Assembly (NCBI GenBank): GCA_036785705.1
Contig: JAWUZG010000173.1
Coordinates: 1,845,001 to 1,909,000, forward strand
Origin: Acanthornis magna
Lineage: Eukaryota > Chordata > Aves > Passeriformes > Acanthizidae
DNA length: 64,000 nucleotides
Direction: 5' to 3'
Position numbers and translations under genes: made by a program. Shown here one piece after another: positions 61,201-64,000 of this stretch. The notes below the pieces were generated by a model that was given only the letters and a program-made list of their open reading frames with translations, had not been told where the DNA came from and did not search any database. Each line of letters opens with the position of its first letter. The stretch's first letter is position 1.

Positions 61201-63033
61201 CAGAACCATTCGATGCACAAATAGCATGGCTTACTGCTCAGCTTTGGTGCAGCCACTGCCCTCTTTAAAACAAATTTTTATAACCTGGAGCAGTGTTCTC
61301 CTTTTGAACTGCTAAAGACTCCAGCAAGGCTTGGTTGGGGTCAACAGAAGGCCATGGACTGGGACACCTGAAGTTTGAGGACAGAATCTGAGCACATTTT
61401 ATCCCAAGATAAGTTTCACTGAGTTTTTTTTTCTTAGCCTGATATATGAGCACGTGATGGAAGGTCACTGAGGTGTTTAAGGGGCCACAGGAAGCAAATA
61501 GCACACCAGGAAAGGCTGAGGAAAATAGAGTTTTTAAGCCATGACAAGAAAAGGCTGAGGGCTAATCCAGTTACTGTCCTCTGCTGCTTGAAAGGAGGTT
61601 GCAGAAACCATTGATCCAGACTCTTCTCAGAGCTGGACAGCGAAAAGACGAGAGGCAATGGACACGAGCTACAGTGAGGAAAACCCTGATCAGATATAAA
61701 GAATAAAATTTTCCCCATGAGAGTGGTGCAGCCCTGTGATGAGGACTGAGAGTGTCTGGGGAATCCACACCCTTGAAGCTTTTCACAGCTCAGTTGGGCA
61801 TGGCTTTGCAGTTGGCCACGCTTGGAGCAGTGGGTGGAACTCCACACCTCCAAGTGTCCCTTTTGATGTAACATTTCCCACCGCTCCTGATTCATTCCTC
61901 CCTGCATAATGCCACAGTTCTCTGGCACGTCTGGGCTCATGTTTCCCTGTCCTTTGCAGAGACACTGTTTGCTGATGCTCTGCTACACACAGGTACAGCC
62001 TGTGTTTCTGTTAGATGGTAACACAAATGGGAATTTACAGCTCTGTCTCCTTCCTTCCCTCCAGCTCCCCCAGTTTGGTGAGAACTTACTGCTCGGTTTT
62101 TGCTCTAGGCAGGTGCAATGCCTTTCTCCCACCTGACTGATGCTCCACACTCAACAGGAGACATAAAGGTGGATATTTTATTAGGCGTTTGTTGGAGTAA
62201 CTTGTTGAGCGGCTCTGAATTCATTCCCACTCTGTTCTTACCGCCACAGCATCTGAGCTGCTTCCACGACACGTTAGATAGTGTGACTAATATCTGTTGC
62301 ATACTGTTTGTTCTGTCACCTTTTCCCAGAGGGAGAAGTGTGTGAAATATTAAGTTTTGCTGGCCTAATTTTATCTTGTGCCTTGTTTTAATTTGTTTGG
62401 GCTTGGTTTGTGTCTCTCTACAACGATTCCTGCATGCTCACGCCGAGGAGGCAGGCAAAAGAAAGATGCTTCAAGGAGAGGTAGTGAAGTTTTTCATGAC
62501 TCTGTTACTTCCTTGGAGTGAATTCTGTGCTGGCTCACCGGAGAGGTCTGACTCTCCTAGAGATGAGCTTTGTCCATAACTCAGGTCAGAGGAGCAAATT
62601 TCTGCCTTTGCTTTGCCCCACGGGTGGAAAAGCATTGTAAAGCTATGAAGACCATTTCTCACGACAAACCACCACAGCAAATATTGTCCATTGGAGGGAG
62701 TTCCATTCATCCCAGAAGAGTTTAATATGGGTTTTGGAGCTCTAGCCAAGCTCTCCCATATCCTACCACACCATGCACTTTACAAGTTTAACATTTGCCC
62801 TCATTCAAATAGTAACTAAAGTGAGGTTTTTTTCCCCTATTTTGGCTCTTCACAGATCACCCTGAAGAACCTGACTAATCAAGAAGTGGCCACATTTACC
62901 TATGGGGACTGGCTGTCCAAGCTGAAAAATGAAAAGGGAAGCCTGGTGTGTGAGATGCCAGCTGTCATAAACGACGAGCAGATGATGGAGGACACCACGT
63001 ACACTCTCGAGGTTAAAACCAGTGACATTGGAG
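1118..63033 (+). CDS. LOXHD1: LOXHD1, partial (23 internal exons, PLAT repeats ~4-13)
   Basis: Joining the 23 exons listed below gives one open frame of about 1224 codons with no stop and matching splice phases at all 22 junctions. It encodes tandem PLAT domains. Each shows recognisable parts of the repeat: a Y-x-[IV]-x-[VT]-x-T-G start, [13 protein letters not shown], a D-[IL]-G ... [KR]-[IVL]-R-I-G-H-D-N strand, G-W-F-L, and F-P-C-x-R-W-L. LOXHD1 is the only family I know made almost wholly of PLAT repeats. The PLAT9 to PLAT12 stretch matches my memory of human LOXHD1 closely, for example [15 protein letters not shown] and [17 protein letters not shown]. Mammalian LOXHD1 acts in hair-cell stereocilia and is a DFNB77 deafness gene. 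The same role in birds is inference. The gene continues past both edges. Confidence 0.96.
1279..8177. other. Intron 1 (6.9 kb)
   Basis: It holds one recognised element, a CR1 fragment at 7346-7622. The short ORFs at 2868-3305, 5512-5850 and 6254-6652 have no recognisable family and no splice context. The rest is unannotated intronic sequence. Confidence 0.7.
7346..7622 (+). mobile_element. CR1 LINE 3' fragment
   Basis: Contains the standard CR1 3' block: TATTAAGAAGAAATTCTTTA, then a variant of the GTGGAAGGTGTCCCTGCCC motif, CCATGGCAGGGG, and an ending CCAACCCAAACCATTCCATG with ATTCTATGATT. The orientation is sense. Confidence 0.88.
8178..8254 (+). CDS. LOXHD1: LOXHD1 exon 2 of window (end of PLAT4)
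   Basis: A short 77-bp exon completes the split Arg codon and gives [20 protein letters not shown] followed by ESPLLK. This is the canonical last strand of a PLAT repeat. The acceptor AG is at 8176-8177. The donor GT at 8255 reads GTGAGT, the consensus. It leaves one base (phase 1), as at most domain boundaries in this gene. A 6.9-kb intron separates it from exon 1. Confidence 0.93.
8255..9093. other. Intron 2 (0.84 kb)
   Basis: It contains a poly-A tract at 8726-8745. Nothing else was recognised. Confidence 0.7.
8726..8745. repeat. Poly-A tract
   Basis: An uninterrupted run of 20 A. No retroelement body was recognised upstream of it. Confidence 0.9.
9094..9290 (+). CDS. LOXHD1: LOXHD1 exon 3 of window (PLAT5, N-terminal part)
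   Basis: The exon runs from phase 1 to phase 0 and encodes [33 protein letters not shown], the loop [15 protein letters not shown], and [13 protein letters not shown]. The usual GAGTDA turn is replaced by GASSDS, so one of the typical calcium-site positions differs. The intron falls later than in most repeats, after the D-I-G motif and not directly after FERG. The donor reads GTAAGA. Confidence 0.94.
9291..9622. other. Intron 3 (332 bp)
   Basis: Nothing recognised beyond the splice sites and a T-rich tract before the acceptor. Confidence 0.8.
9623..9815 (+). CDS. LOXHD1: LOXHD1 exon 4 of window (PLAT5, C-terminal part)
   Basis: Starting in phase 0 after a T-rich acceptor, the exon encodes [45 protein letters not shown], and the tail [15 protein letters not shown]. 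It ends in phase 1 at a GTAAGA donor. Together with exon 3 it makes one complete PLAT domain, window residues about 80-209. The two exons are only 332 bp apart. Confidence 0.94.
9816..10629. other. Intron 4 (0.8 kb)
   Basis: Nothing recognised beyond the splice sites. Confidence 0.8.
10630..10790 (+). CDS. LOXHD1: LOXHD1 exon 5 of window (PLAT6, N-terminal part)
   Basis: Phase 1 to phase 0. It encodes [34 protein letters not shown], then [12 protein letters not shown]. The calcium-type turn is AAGTNA, with Asn where most repeats have Asp. The donor is GTATGA. The acceptor follows GGACT and has few pyrimidines, but the phase and homology are unambiguous. Confidence 0.93.
10791..13545. other. 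Intron 5 (2.8 kb)
   Basis: It contains an A-rich/CAA-rich low-complexity tract at 10882-10955. AT-rich sequence at 12030-12800 has no recognised element. Confidence 0.7.
10882..10955. repeat. A-rich / CAA low-complexity tract
   Basis: Runs of A are interrupted by CAAC and CAAA units. It is simple sequence with no flanking element identified. Confidence 0.85.
13546..13822 (+). CDS. LOXHD1: LOXHD1 exon 6 of window (PLAT6, C-terminal part with charged insertion)
   Basis: At 277 bp this is the longest exon here. It encodes [30 protein letters not shown], then a Lys/Glu-rich insertion of about 25 residues (window residues roughly 300-325, containing [17 protein letters not shown]). The domain resumes with [14 protein letters not shown] and [13 protein letters not shown]. 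The acceptor is a tandem AG run. The start at 13546 is preferred because it is the first AG, is in frame, and keeps the four residues before DVG. The insertion lies in the loop before the last strand, where human LOXHD1 has a much longer low-complexity charged segment. Confidence 0.93.
13914..14068 (+). CDS. LOXHD1: LOXHD1 exon 7 of window (PLAT7, N-terminal part)
   Basis: The exon follows a 91-bp intron, the shortest in the window. It enters in phase 1 and leaves in phase 0. It encodes [40 protein letters not shown], and NLNKFEKGQ. This is a textbook PLAT start with the full GAGTDANVF motif. The donor is GTAATG. Confidence 0.95.
14069..15454. other. Intron 7 (1.4 kb)
   Basis: It holds an A-rich stretch near 14650-14680 and a short CR1 3' tail at 15003-15067. 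Otherwise nothing was recognised. Confidence 0.7.
15003..15067 (+). mobile_element. CR1 LINE, 3' terminal tail only
   Basis: The tail GAGTTGGACTC...CCTTGTGGGTGCCTTCCAACTC ends near ATATTCTAAAATTC. This matches the terminal segment of a bird CR1 subfamily. It is very short and 5'-truncated. Confidence 0.7.
15455..15588 (+). CDS. LOXHD1: LOXHD1 exon 8 of window (PLAT7, middle)
   Basis: Phase 0 to phase 2. It encodes [40 protein letters not shown], and KESTT. The usual GW before FL is SW here. The donor after ACCAC reads GTGAGG. The last two bases form a Thr codon with the first base of exon 9. Confidence 0.95.
15589..16501. other. Intron 8 (0.9 kb)
   Basis: Moderately GC-rich in its first 350 bp. 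No element was recognised. Confidence 0.7.
16502..16650 (+). CDS. LOXHD1: LOXHD1 exon 9 of window (PLAT7 end and inter-domain linker)
   Basis: It encodes [30 protein letters not shown], then a polar linker [19 protein letters not shown] of about 20 residues before PLAT8. The acceptor is TTTTGTAG. The donor GTTTAT departs from consensus at positions +3 and +4. The human protein, as I recall, also has an acidic/Gly-rich linker ending in ALEQK here, which supports the boundary. Confidence 0.93.
16651..17961. other. Intron 9 (1.3 kb)
   Basis: No exon or element recognised. Confidence 0.7.
17962..18066 (+). CDS. LOXHD1: LOXHD1 exon 10 of window (PLAT8, first part)
   Basis: A symmetric 1-1 phase exon of 105 bp encoding [36 protein letters not shown]. 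The acceptor is TTATCTGGCAG and the donor GTATGG. PLAT8 is split differently from its neighbours, with an intron inside the loop after DDTG. The family's usual exon break falls after FERG. Confidence 0.94.
18067..18788. other. Intron 10 (0.7 kb)
   Basis: No exon or element recognised. Confidence 0.7.
18789..18917 (+). CDS. LOXHD1: LOXHD1 exon 11 of window (PLAT8, middle)
   Basis: A symmetric 1-1 phase exon of 129 bp encoding [43 protein letters not shown]. It carries both the FERG turn and the D-I-G/I-G-H-D strand in one exon. The donor is GTAAGA. The acceptor is CCACAACAG, with a short pyrimidine tract. Confidence 0.94.
18918..19662. other. Intron 11 (0.75 kb)
   Basis: No exon or element recognised. 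A T-rich stretch lies near 19200-19265. Confidence 0.7.
19663..19827 (+). CDS. LOXHD1: LOXHD1 exon 12 of window (PLAT8, end)
   Basis: Another symmetric 1-1 exon, 165 bp. It encodes [40 protein letters not shown], then [12 protein letters not shown], which leads into PLAT9. The DAPSLG loop and AELQT tail agree with my memory of human PLAT8. The donor is GTGAGC. Confidence 0.95.
21258..21765 (-). mobile_element. CR1 LINE fragment (young-looking subfamily)
   Basis: Antisense copy. Reading along + it starts with the reversed 3' end (AAAGGGACCTTAAA), then GCCATGGCAGGGACACCTTC, GCCACAGCTGCTCTGGGCA, and GGAGTGGCTCCAGCAGCTCC. The part 21411-21715 differs from the copy at 59738-60321 at only about four positions by eye, implying little divergence. 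Confidence 0.9.
23945..23976. repeat. Perfect 14-bp inverted repeat with 4-base loop
   Basis: The left arm AAAGGAATTTCCTT (23945-23958) is the exact reverse complement of the right arm at 23963-23976, around the loop ATTA. Each arm is itself partly palindromic around GGAA and TTCC. It lies about 190 bp before exon 13. Confidence 0.9.
24165..24346 (+). CDS. LOXHD1: LOXHD1 exon 13 of window (PLAT9, N-terminal part)
   Basis: Phase 1 to phase 0, after a 4.3-kb intron. It encodes [61 protein letters not shown]. The two Cys in the ICTQQK-LC loop and the NKREQ segment are distinctive of this repeat in LOXHD1, not of PLAT domains in general. The donor is GTAAGA. Confidence 0.95.
24785..25261 (+). 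mobile_element. CR1 LINE 3' fragment
   Basis: Sense copy with GGCGAAGCTGTGTGAGGAGC, GGAGAGGAGGCTGAGGGGAG, GGTTCTTCCCCAGAGGGTGC and a terminal GGATGATCCTTGTGGGTCCC ending near TCTGTGATTC. It belongs to a different CR1 subfamily from the copy at 21258. Confidence 0.85.
27143..27662 (-). mobile_element. CR1 LINE fragment
   Basis: It starts with the reversed tail CATAGAATCACAGAATC, then GGTTGGAAAAGACA, GGACTCCACCACTGCCCTGG, and GCCCGACCCCCCCGGCTGTC. Its central part closely resembles the same-strand copy at 29531-29888, on the other side of exon 14. Confidence 0.9.
27837..28311 (+). mobile_element. CR1 LINE fragment
   Basis: Sense copy running from CCAGAGGAGGCCACAGAGATG through GACAGAACAAGGGGCAATGG, CAGAGAAGCTGTGGCTGCCC and GATAGTGGAAGGTGTCCCTG to CCCAAACCATTCTAGGATTT. 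It lies head-to-head with the CR1 at 27143-27662. Confidence 0.9.
28467..28519. repeat. (TTTG)n microsatellite at the exon 14 acceptor
   Basis: About 13 uninterrupted TTTG units ending about 10 bases before exon 14. The tract occupies the place of the normal polypyrimidine tract. Confidence 0.95.
28530..28646 (+). CDS. LOXHD1: LOXHD1 exon 14 of window (PLAT9, middle)
   Basis: A 117-bp exon, phase 0 at both ends, encoding [41 protein letters not shown] is followed by H-L here, and human also has GWH at this site. Its acceptor is unusual: only about 9 bp (ending TTTCTGTAG) separate the exon from a (TTTG)n microsatellite at 28467-28519, which serves as the U/G-rich tract. The donor is GTAGGC. 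Confidence 0.94.
29531..29888 (-). mobile_element. CR1 LINE fragment
   Basis: Antisense copy with CCAAGATCATCGAGTCCAAC, GGGGACTCCACCACTGCCCT, CCCTCTTGTCCTGTCGCTGT and GCCCGACCCCCCCGGCTGTC. It has the same orientation and subfamily as the copy at 27143-27662. Confidence 0.9.
31803..32120 (+). mobile_element. CR1 LINE 3' fragment (same subfamily as 21258 and 59738)
   Basis: Sense copy containing GGACAGCACACAGGCAATGG, TGGGAATTAGGAATTGCTGG, GAGCAGCTGTGGCTGCCCCT and AACCAGATGATCTTTAAGGT. It is the reverse complement of the shared block in the two antisense copies. Confidence 0.9.
32238..32312. repeat. Two poly-T runs
   Basis: T runs at 32238-32261 and 32296-32312, separated by an AT-rich spacer. 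No exon follows directly. Confidence 0.9.
33101..33263 (+). CDS. LOXHD1: LOXHD1 exon 15 of window (PLAT9, end)
   Basis: Phase 0 to phase 1. It encodes [54 protein letters not shown]. The acidic tail before PLAT10 is long for this family. The DIFTEK and EVEEPL segments match the human protein as I recall it. The donor is GTAAAA. Confidence 0.95.
33264..35976. other. Intron 15 (2.7 kb)
   Basis: It holds one degraded CR1 fragment at 34271-34446. Nothing else was recognised. Confidence 0.7.
34271..34446 (+). mobile_element. CR1 LINE 3' fragment, degraded
   Basis: GGGCTGCCCAGAGAAGCAGT, GGTCTAGTGGAAGGTGTCAC, CCATGGCAGGTGGGTTGGAC and TTCCTACCCAAAC are recognisable CR1 3' motifs with many changes. 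It is an older copy. Confidence 0.8.
35977..36131 (+). CDS. LOXHD1: LOXHD1 exon 16 of window (PLAT10, N-terminal part)
   Basis: A 155-bp exon of the same length and phases (1 to 0) as exon 7. It encodes [49 protein letters not shown]. The acceptor is rich in T (TTTTTTTCTTTAG) and the donor is GTAAAA. The shared length with exon 7 suggests they come from the same duplicated module. Confidence 0.95.
36132..36909. other. Intron 16 (0.8 kb)
   Basis: No exon or element recognised. Confidence 0.7.
36910..37119 (+). CDS. LOXHD1: LOXHD1 exon 17 of window (PLAT10, C-terminal part)
   Basis: A 210-bp exon, phase 0-0, encoding [68 protein letters not shown] replaces the usual FPC and DW replaces GW. 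The donor is GTGCAC, weaker than consensus. Reading through would add about 27 codons before a stop, so an alternative C-terminus is possible but unproven. The mouse samba deafness allele lies in the tenth PLAT repeat, which corresponds to this domain if the numbering holds. Confidence 0.94.
37120..39128. other. Intron 17 (2.0 kb)
   Basis: It contains a long CR1 fragment at 38175-38805. The rest was not recognised. Confidence 0.7.
38175..38805 (+). mobile_element. CR1 LINE 3' fragment, about 630 bp
   Basis: The longest CR1 copy here. It runs from GAAGAACCTGGGGGTGCTGG through GAGACCCCACCTGCAGAGCT, CACTCCAGAGGAGGCC and GGTTCAACCTGGAGAAGAGA to GTGGAAGGTGTCCCTGCCCA and CCTATGATTCTGTG. Its first half is the reverse complement of part of the copy at 59738-60321. 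Confidence 0.92.
39129..39252 (+). CDS. LOXHD1: LOXHD1 exon 18 of window (Ser-rich linker between PLAT10 and PLAT11)
   Basis: This exon (phase 0 to 1) carries no PLAT motif. It encodes [41 protein letters not shown], which is polar and Ser-rich and probably disordered. Support comes from the acceptor CCAACCAG, the GTGAGT donor, phase continuity with exons 17 and 19, and a Y-x-G-[ED]-R start also present, as I recall, in the human linker. It is less certain than the domain exons because sequence conservation is low. Confidence 0.85.
39642..39748 (+). mobile_element. CR1 LINE, 3' tail
   Basis: TTGGTCTAGGGGAAGGTGTC, CAGCAGGGTTGGAATGAGAT, AAGGTCCCTTCCAACCCATG and the tail TTCTGTGATTCTATGATT. Confidence 0.88.
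41711..41747. repeat. Poly-T runs
   Basis: T runs of 11 and 16 bases separated by CAATTTATAA. Confidence 0.9.
42684..42892 (+). CDS. LOXHD1: LOXHD1 exon 19 of window (PLAT11, N-terminal part)
   Basis: Phase 1 to 0. It encodes [70 protein letters not shown]. The GAG of the calcium-type turn is replaced by DSS, while T-D remains. The FERG motif is altered to FADG. The I-P-Y start and the LWLDLP-GK segment correspond to the human repeat as I recall it. The donor is GTATGT. Confidence 0.94.
45805..45958 (+). mobile_element. CR1 LINE, 3' tail
   Basis: CACCCCTGGAAGTGTTCAAG, CACCCTGGGATAGTGGAAAG, CCACAGCAGGGGGGTTAGAA and an ending with TTATGATTCTATGATTT. Confidence 0.88.
46735..46970 (-). mobile_element. 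CR1 LINE ORF2 remnant (between endonuclease and RT domains)
   Basis: On the minus strand, the frame around 46750-46940 reads [34 protein letters not shown], then [17 protein letters not shown]. The pattern P-x-W-[ML]-N-[RK]-E-L-L ... K-x-Y-x-x-W-[KR]-x-G-Q ... [KR]-A-[RK]-A-x-L-E-L-N-L-A is typical of the CR1 ORF2 polyprotein between endonuclease and reverse transcriptase. No RT motif follows, so it is a short dead fragment. This is internal CR1 sequence, whereas the other copies are 3' pieces. Confidence 0.8.
47551..47736 (+). CDS. LOXHD1: LOXHD1 exon 20 of window (PLAT11, C-terminal part)
   Basis: A 186-bp, phase 0-0 exon encoding [62 protein letters not shown]. FPCxRWL becomes FVCKCWL, and SCW replaces G-W. 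The GDG-TSRV and VGVK tail are diagnostic of this repeat in LOXHD1. The domain boundary that follows is phase 0, unlike the earlier phase-1 boundaries. Confidence 0.95.
47737..50644. other. Intron 20 (2.9 kb)
   Basis: AT-rich at 48050-49700 with no recognised element. A CR1 fragment lies at 50114-50390, about 250 bp before exon 21. Confidence 0.7.
50114..50390 (+). mobile_element. CR1 LINE 3' fragment
   Basis: CGATAGGACAAGGGATAATG, CCAAGGCCAGGTTGGACAGG, GGAGCAACCTGGGATAGTGG and a tail CGGTGATTCTGTGATTC. Confidence 0.9.
50645..50772 (+). CDS. LOXHD1: LOXHD1 exon 21 of window (PLAT12, N-terminal part)
   Basis: Phase 0 to 2. It encodes [43 protein letters not shown]. The turn GGGTDAS is close to consensus. 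The donor GTACAG follows GAC-AG, and the split Arg codon is completed by exon 22. Like exon 20, it begins with no phase-1 base. Confidence 0.94.
50773..54674. other. Intron 21 (3.9 kb)
   Basis: A possible reversed CR1 tail lies at 53093-53131. A 114-codon antisense ORF at 53414-53758 has no recognised family. Nothing else was identified. Confidence 0.65.
53093..53131 (-). mobile_element. Possible CR1 3' tail remnant
   Basis: ATCATAGGATCACAGCATAA followed by ACTGGAAGGGTCACA resembles a reversed CR1 terminus. It is too short to be sure. Confidence 0.4.
54675..54792 (+). CDS. LOXHD1: LOXHD1 exon 22 of window (PLAT12, middle)
   Basis: Phase 2 to 0. It encodes [39 protein letters not shown]. The D-I-A-P motif replaces D-[IL]-G, as it does in the human repeat I remember. 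The acceptor is ATCCCTGCAG and the donor GTAACG. An intron of about 8 kb follows, the longest in the window. Confidence 0.94.
55005..55149 (+). mobile_element. CR1 LINE 3' tail (different, older subfamily)
   Basis: GGCTTCTGGATGTGGCACAC, GGTGGACTTGATGATATTGG and CCCAACCTGAATGATTCCAT match the CR1 subfamily whose 3' end reads GGACTTGATGAT...CCAACCT...ATTCTATG. Confidence 0.8.
56040..56286 (+). mobile_element. CR1 LINE 3' fragment
   Basis: GGATATTAGGAAGAAATTCT, TTACTGTGAGGGTGGTG, CCTGGGATAGTGGAAGGTGT and ACATTCTATGATTTTATGAT. Confidence 0.9.
56786..57080 (+). mobile_element. CR1 LINE 3' fragment with internal deletion
   Basis: AGTGATAGAACAAGGGGTAA, AGAGAAGCTGTGGCTGCCCC, GGAGCAACCTGGGATAATGG and CCAACCCAAACCATTCTTTT. 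The usual CCCTGCCCATGGCAGGG block is missing after GGAAGGTG. Confidence 0.9.
58113..58349 (-). mobile_element. CR1 LINE 3' fragment
   Basis: Reversed tail ATAGAATCACAGAATCACAG, then GGGGACCTTAAAGATCATCT, GCCATGGCCAGGGACACCTT and GGCAGCCACAGCTTCTTTGG. It ends in an A-rich run. Confidence 0.9.
59738..60321 (-). mobile_element. CR1 LINE fragment (young-looking subfamily)
   Basis: Reversed tail CACAGAATCACAGC, then the block shared with 21258-21765 and an extension GGCTGGGGCAGCTCTGCAGG, TGGGGTCTCACCTGAGGGGC. The 216-codon ORF across it is a by-product of GC-rich CR1 sequence, not a gene. Confidence 0.92.
61541..61750 (+). mobile_element. CR1 LINE fragment, old
   Basis: TACTGTCCTCTGCTGCTTGAAAGGAGG split by changes, CAGACTCTTCTCAGAGCTGG and GACGAGAGGCAATGGACACG match an older CR1 subfamily in sense. 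No tail is present. Confidence 0.75.
62856..63033 (+). CDS. LOXHD1: LOXHD1 exon 23 of window (PLAT12 end and first strand of PLAT13)
   Basis: Phase 0 to 1. It encodes [59 protein letters not shown]. The last strand of PLAT12 lacks FPC and has FTYGDWL. PLAT13 starts ([13 protein letters not shown]) inside the same exon, so there is no intron at this domain boundary. The donor is GTTGGT, a non-consensus +3/+4. It is accepted because phase 1 fits a following G-A-G-T-D exon, which would lie past 64000. Confidence 0.92.
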
Positions 63034-64000
63034 GTTGGTCCTTGCTAGATATTTTATGACTTTTCTAGTATGAAGTTCGGTCTTCAGCAACGGAAAGCAT
63101 CTGCTTCATTTGAAATCACATTTTAAAAAGCATAGTTTAGCTAGAATACAACCATTTTGGCTGGCTGTTCACCATGGCAGTGTCATTCTGAGACACATTC
63201 TCATCTGCGCTATGGGCAAAACATATCTAGGCACACGGCCCAGGTTTCACTGCTCTTTTCTTCCTCTGAAGACACCTTAACAGAAACTATTACCAGACCA
63301 AGTTGCAGAGGTCAGCAGCCACATTCTTCTTTTCTGCTCAGGTCCATCCATGTAGGGTGGGCAGAGCTGGTGCGCTTCAGGTTTTCAGTCAGCACTGTTT
63401 GCCTTGCCCAAAGCAGACAGCAATAATCCACCCACCCTTTCAAAGTGTTTTGAGACCATTTATTTCAGGCTGGGAAAAAAAACCCATTCCTAAATGCACA
63501 CCAGATAGAAGAGGTGGAATGAATTCTACAGAAAGCTGGAGAGCTTCAAGAGCCAAGAAATGGGGTTTCAATGTCATTTCCCAGGTTCACTGCCTCTTCT
63601 CATGGGAGTTTTTGTCAGACTGCTGGATGAAAGCTGCAGCCACATCCAAGGTGTCTCATACCAAGATGGGGCAAGCCAGACATTGTTTTGAAGACATCTT
63701 GTTTCAAAGGTTGTCCCTCAAGTGAGATTCTGTCACACCAGTGCACACAATCACCTCCTGACCTCCAAATCTCTTTTATTTTTCTCCTTTGTAACTTCTT
63801 CTTTTTTTTCCCCCCTTGGTTTTATCAGTGGTAATTTATGCAGCTTCTGAGGTTTGATCTAAGAATATCAAAATTTCCCTGGCAGAGCATCTTTGTGCCA
63901 CTTCACCATTTCTTATCTCTCTTCTCTGCTGGCTGCTTATCTGAAAAACATGTAGTGAAATACAAAAGACAAAAGACAGGGAGGGAGAGGAAGATTTGTT
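63034..64000. other. Intron after exon 23, to the window edge
   Basis: No PLAT-coding sequence was found here. The next exon (rest of PLAT13, expected to begin in phase 1 with a G-A-G-T-D turn) must lie past 64000. Confidence 0.7.

Larger units (their letters stand above)
54793..62855. other. Intron 22 (8.1 kb, longest in the window)
   Basis: It contains six CR1 fragments (55005, 56040, 56786, 58113, 59738, 61541), four in sense and two in antisense. The stretches 57083-58112 and 60322-61540 contain nothing recognised. Confidence 0.7.

Noticed and set aside
1..64000. An undescribed system such as a nested gene, defence locus or complete transposon
   Set aside because: All coding signal is explained by LOXHD1 and CR1 fragments. 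No other ORF shows a family signature.

Overview
The window is a piece of a vertebrate nuclear genome, almost certainly avian. About twenty CR1 non-LTR retrotransposon fragments lie in it, mostly 5'-truncated and many ending in the ATTCTATG-type tail typical of bird CR1. No prokaryotic operons, tRNAs, rRNAs or CRISPR arrays were seen.

One gene accounts for all the coding sequence I can support: LOXHD1 (lipoxygenase homology domain-containing 1) on the + strand. It is cut at both window edges. I identified 23 consecutive internal exons between 1118 and 63033. They total 3673 coding bases, about 1224 codons, with AG/GT borders at every junction and compatible phases throughout. The protein is a string of PLAT (polycystin-1/lipoxygenase/alpha-toxin) beta-sandwich domains: the C-terminal part of one, eight complete ones, and the first strand of a tenth. 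Placing the end of the window against the C-terminal part of human LOXHD1, which has 15 PLAT repeats, makes these approximately repeats 4 to 13. A Ser-rich linker exon separates repeats 10 and 11. In mammals the protein lies along hair-cell stereocilia, is needed for mature hair-cell mechanotransduction, and is mutated in recessive deafness DFNB77.

Layout: 1-1117 upstream intron; 1118-8254 end of PLAT4; 9094-9815 PLAT5; 10630-13822 PLAT6; 13914-16650 PLAT7; 17962-19827 PLAT8; 24165-33263 PLAT9; 35977-37119 PLAT10; 39129-39252 linker; 42684-47736 PLAT11; 50645-63033 PLAT12 plus the start of PLAT13; 63034-64000 next intron. The first exons, promoter, last exons and polyadenylation site are outside the window. 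Introns run from 91 bp to about 8 kb and hold the CR1 copies, homopolymer tracts and one (TTTG)n microsatellite that abuts a splice acceptor.

I found no undescribed biological system. The points most worth checking are the (TTTG)n tract in the acceptor of exon 14, same-direction CR1 copies on either side of that exon, the short charged insertion in PLAT6 compared with mammals, the change of intron-phase pattern after PLAT10, and a perfect 14-bp inverted repeat upstream of exon 13. Exon numbers here are window-local.
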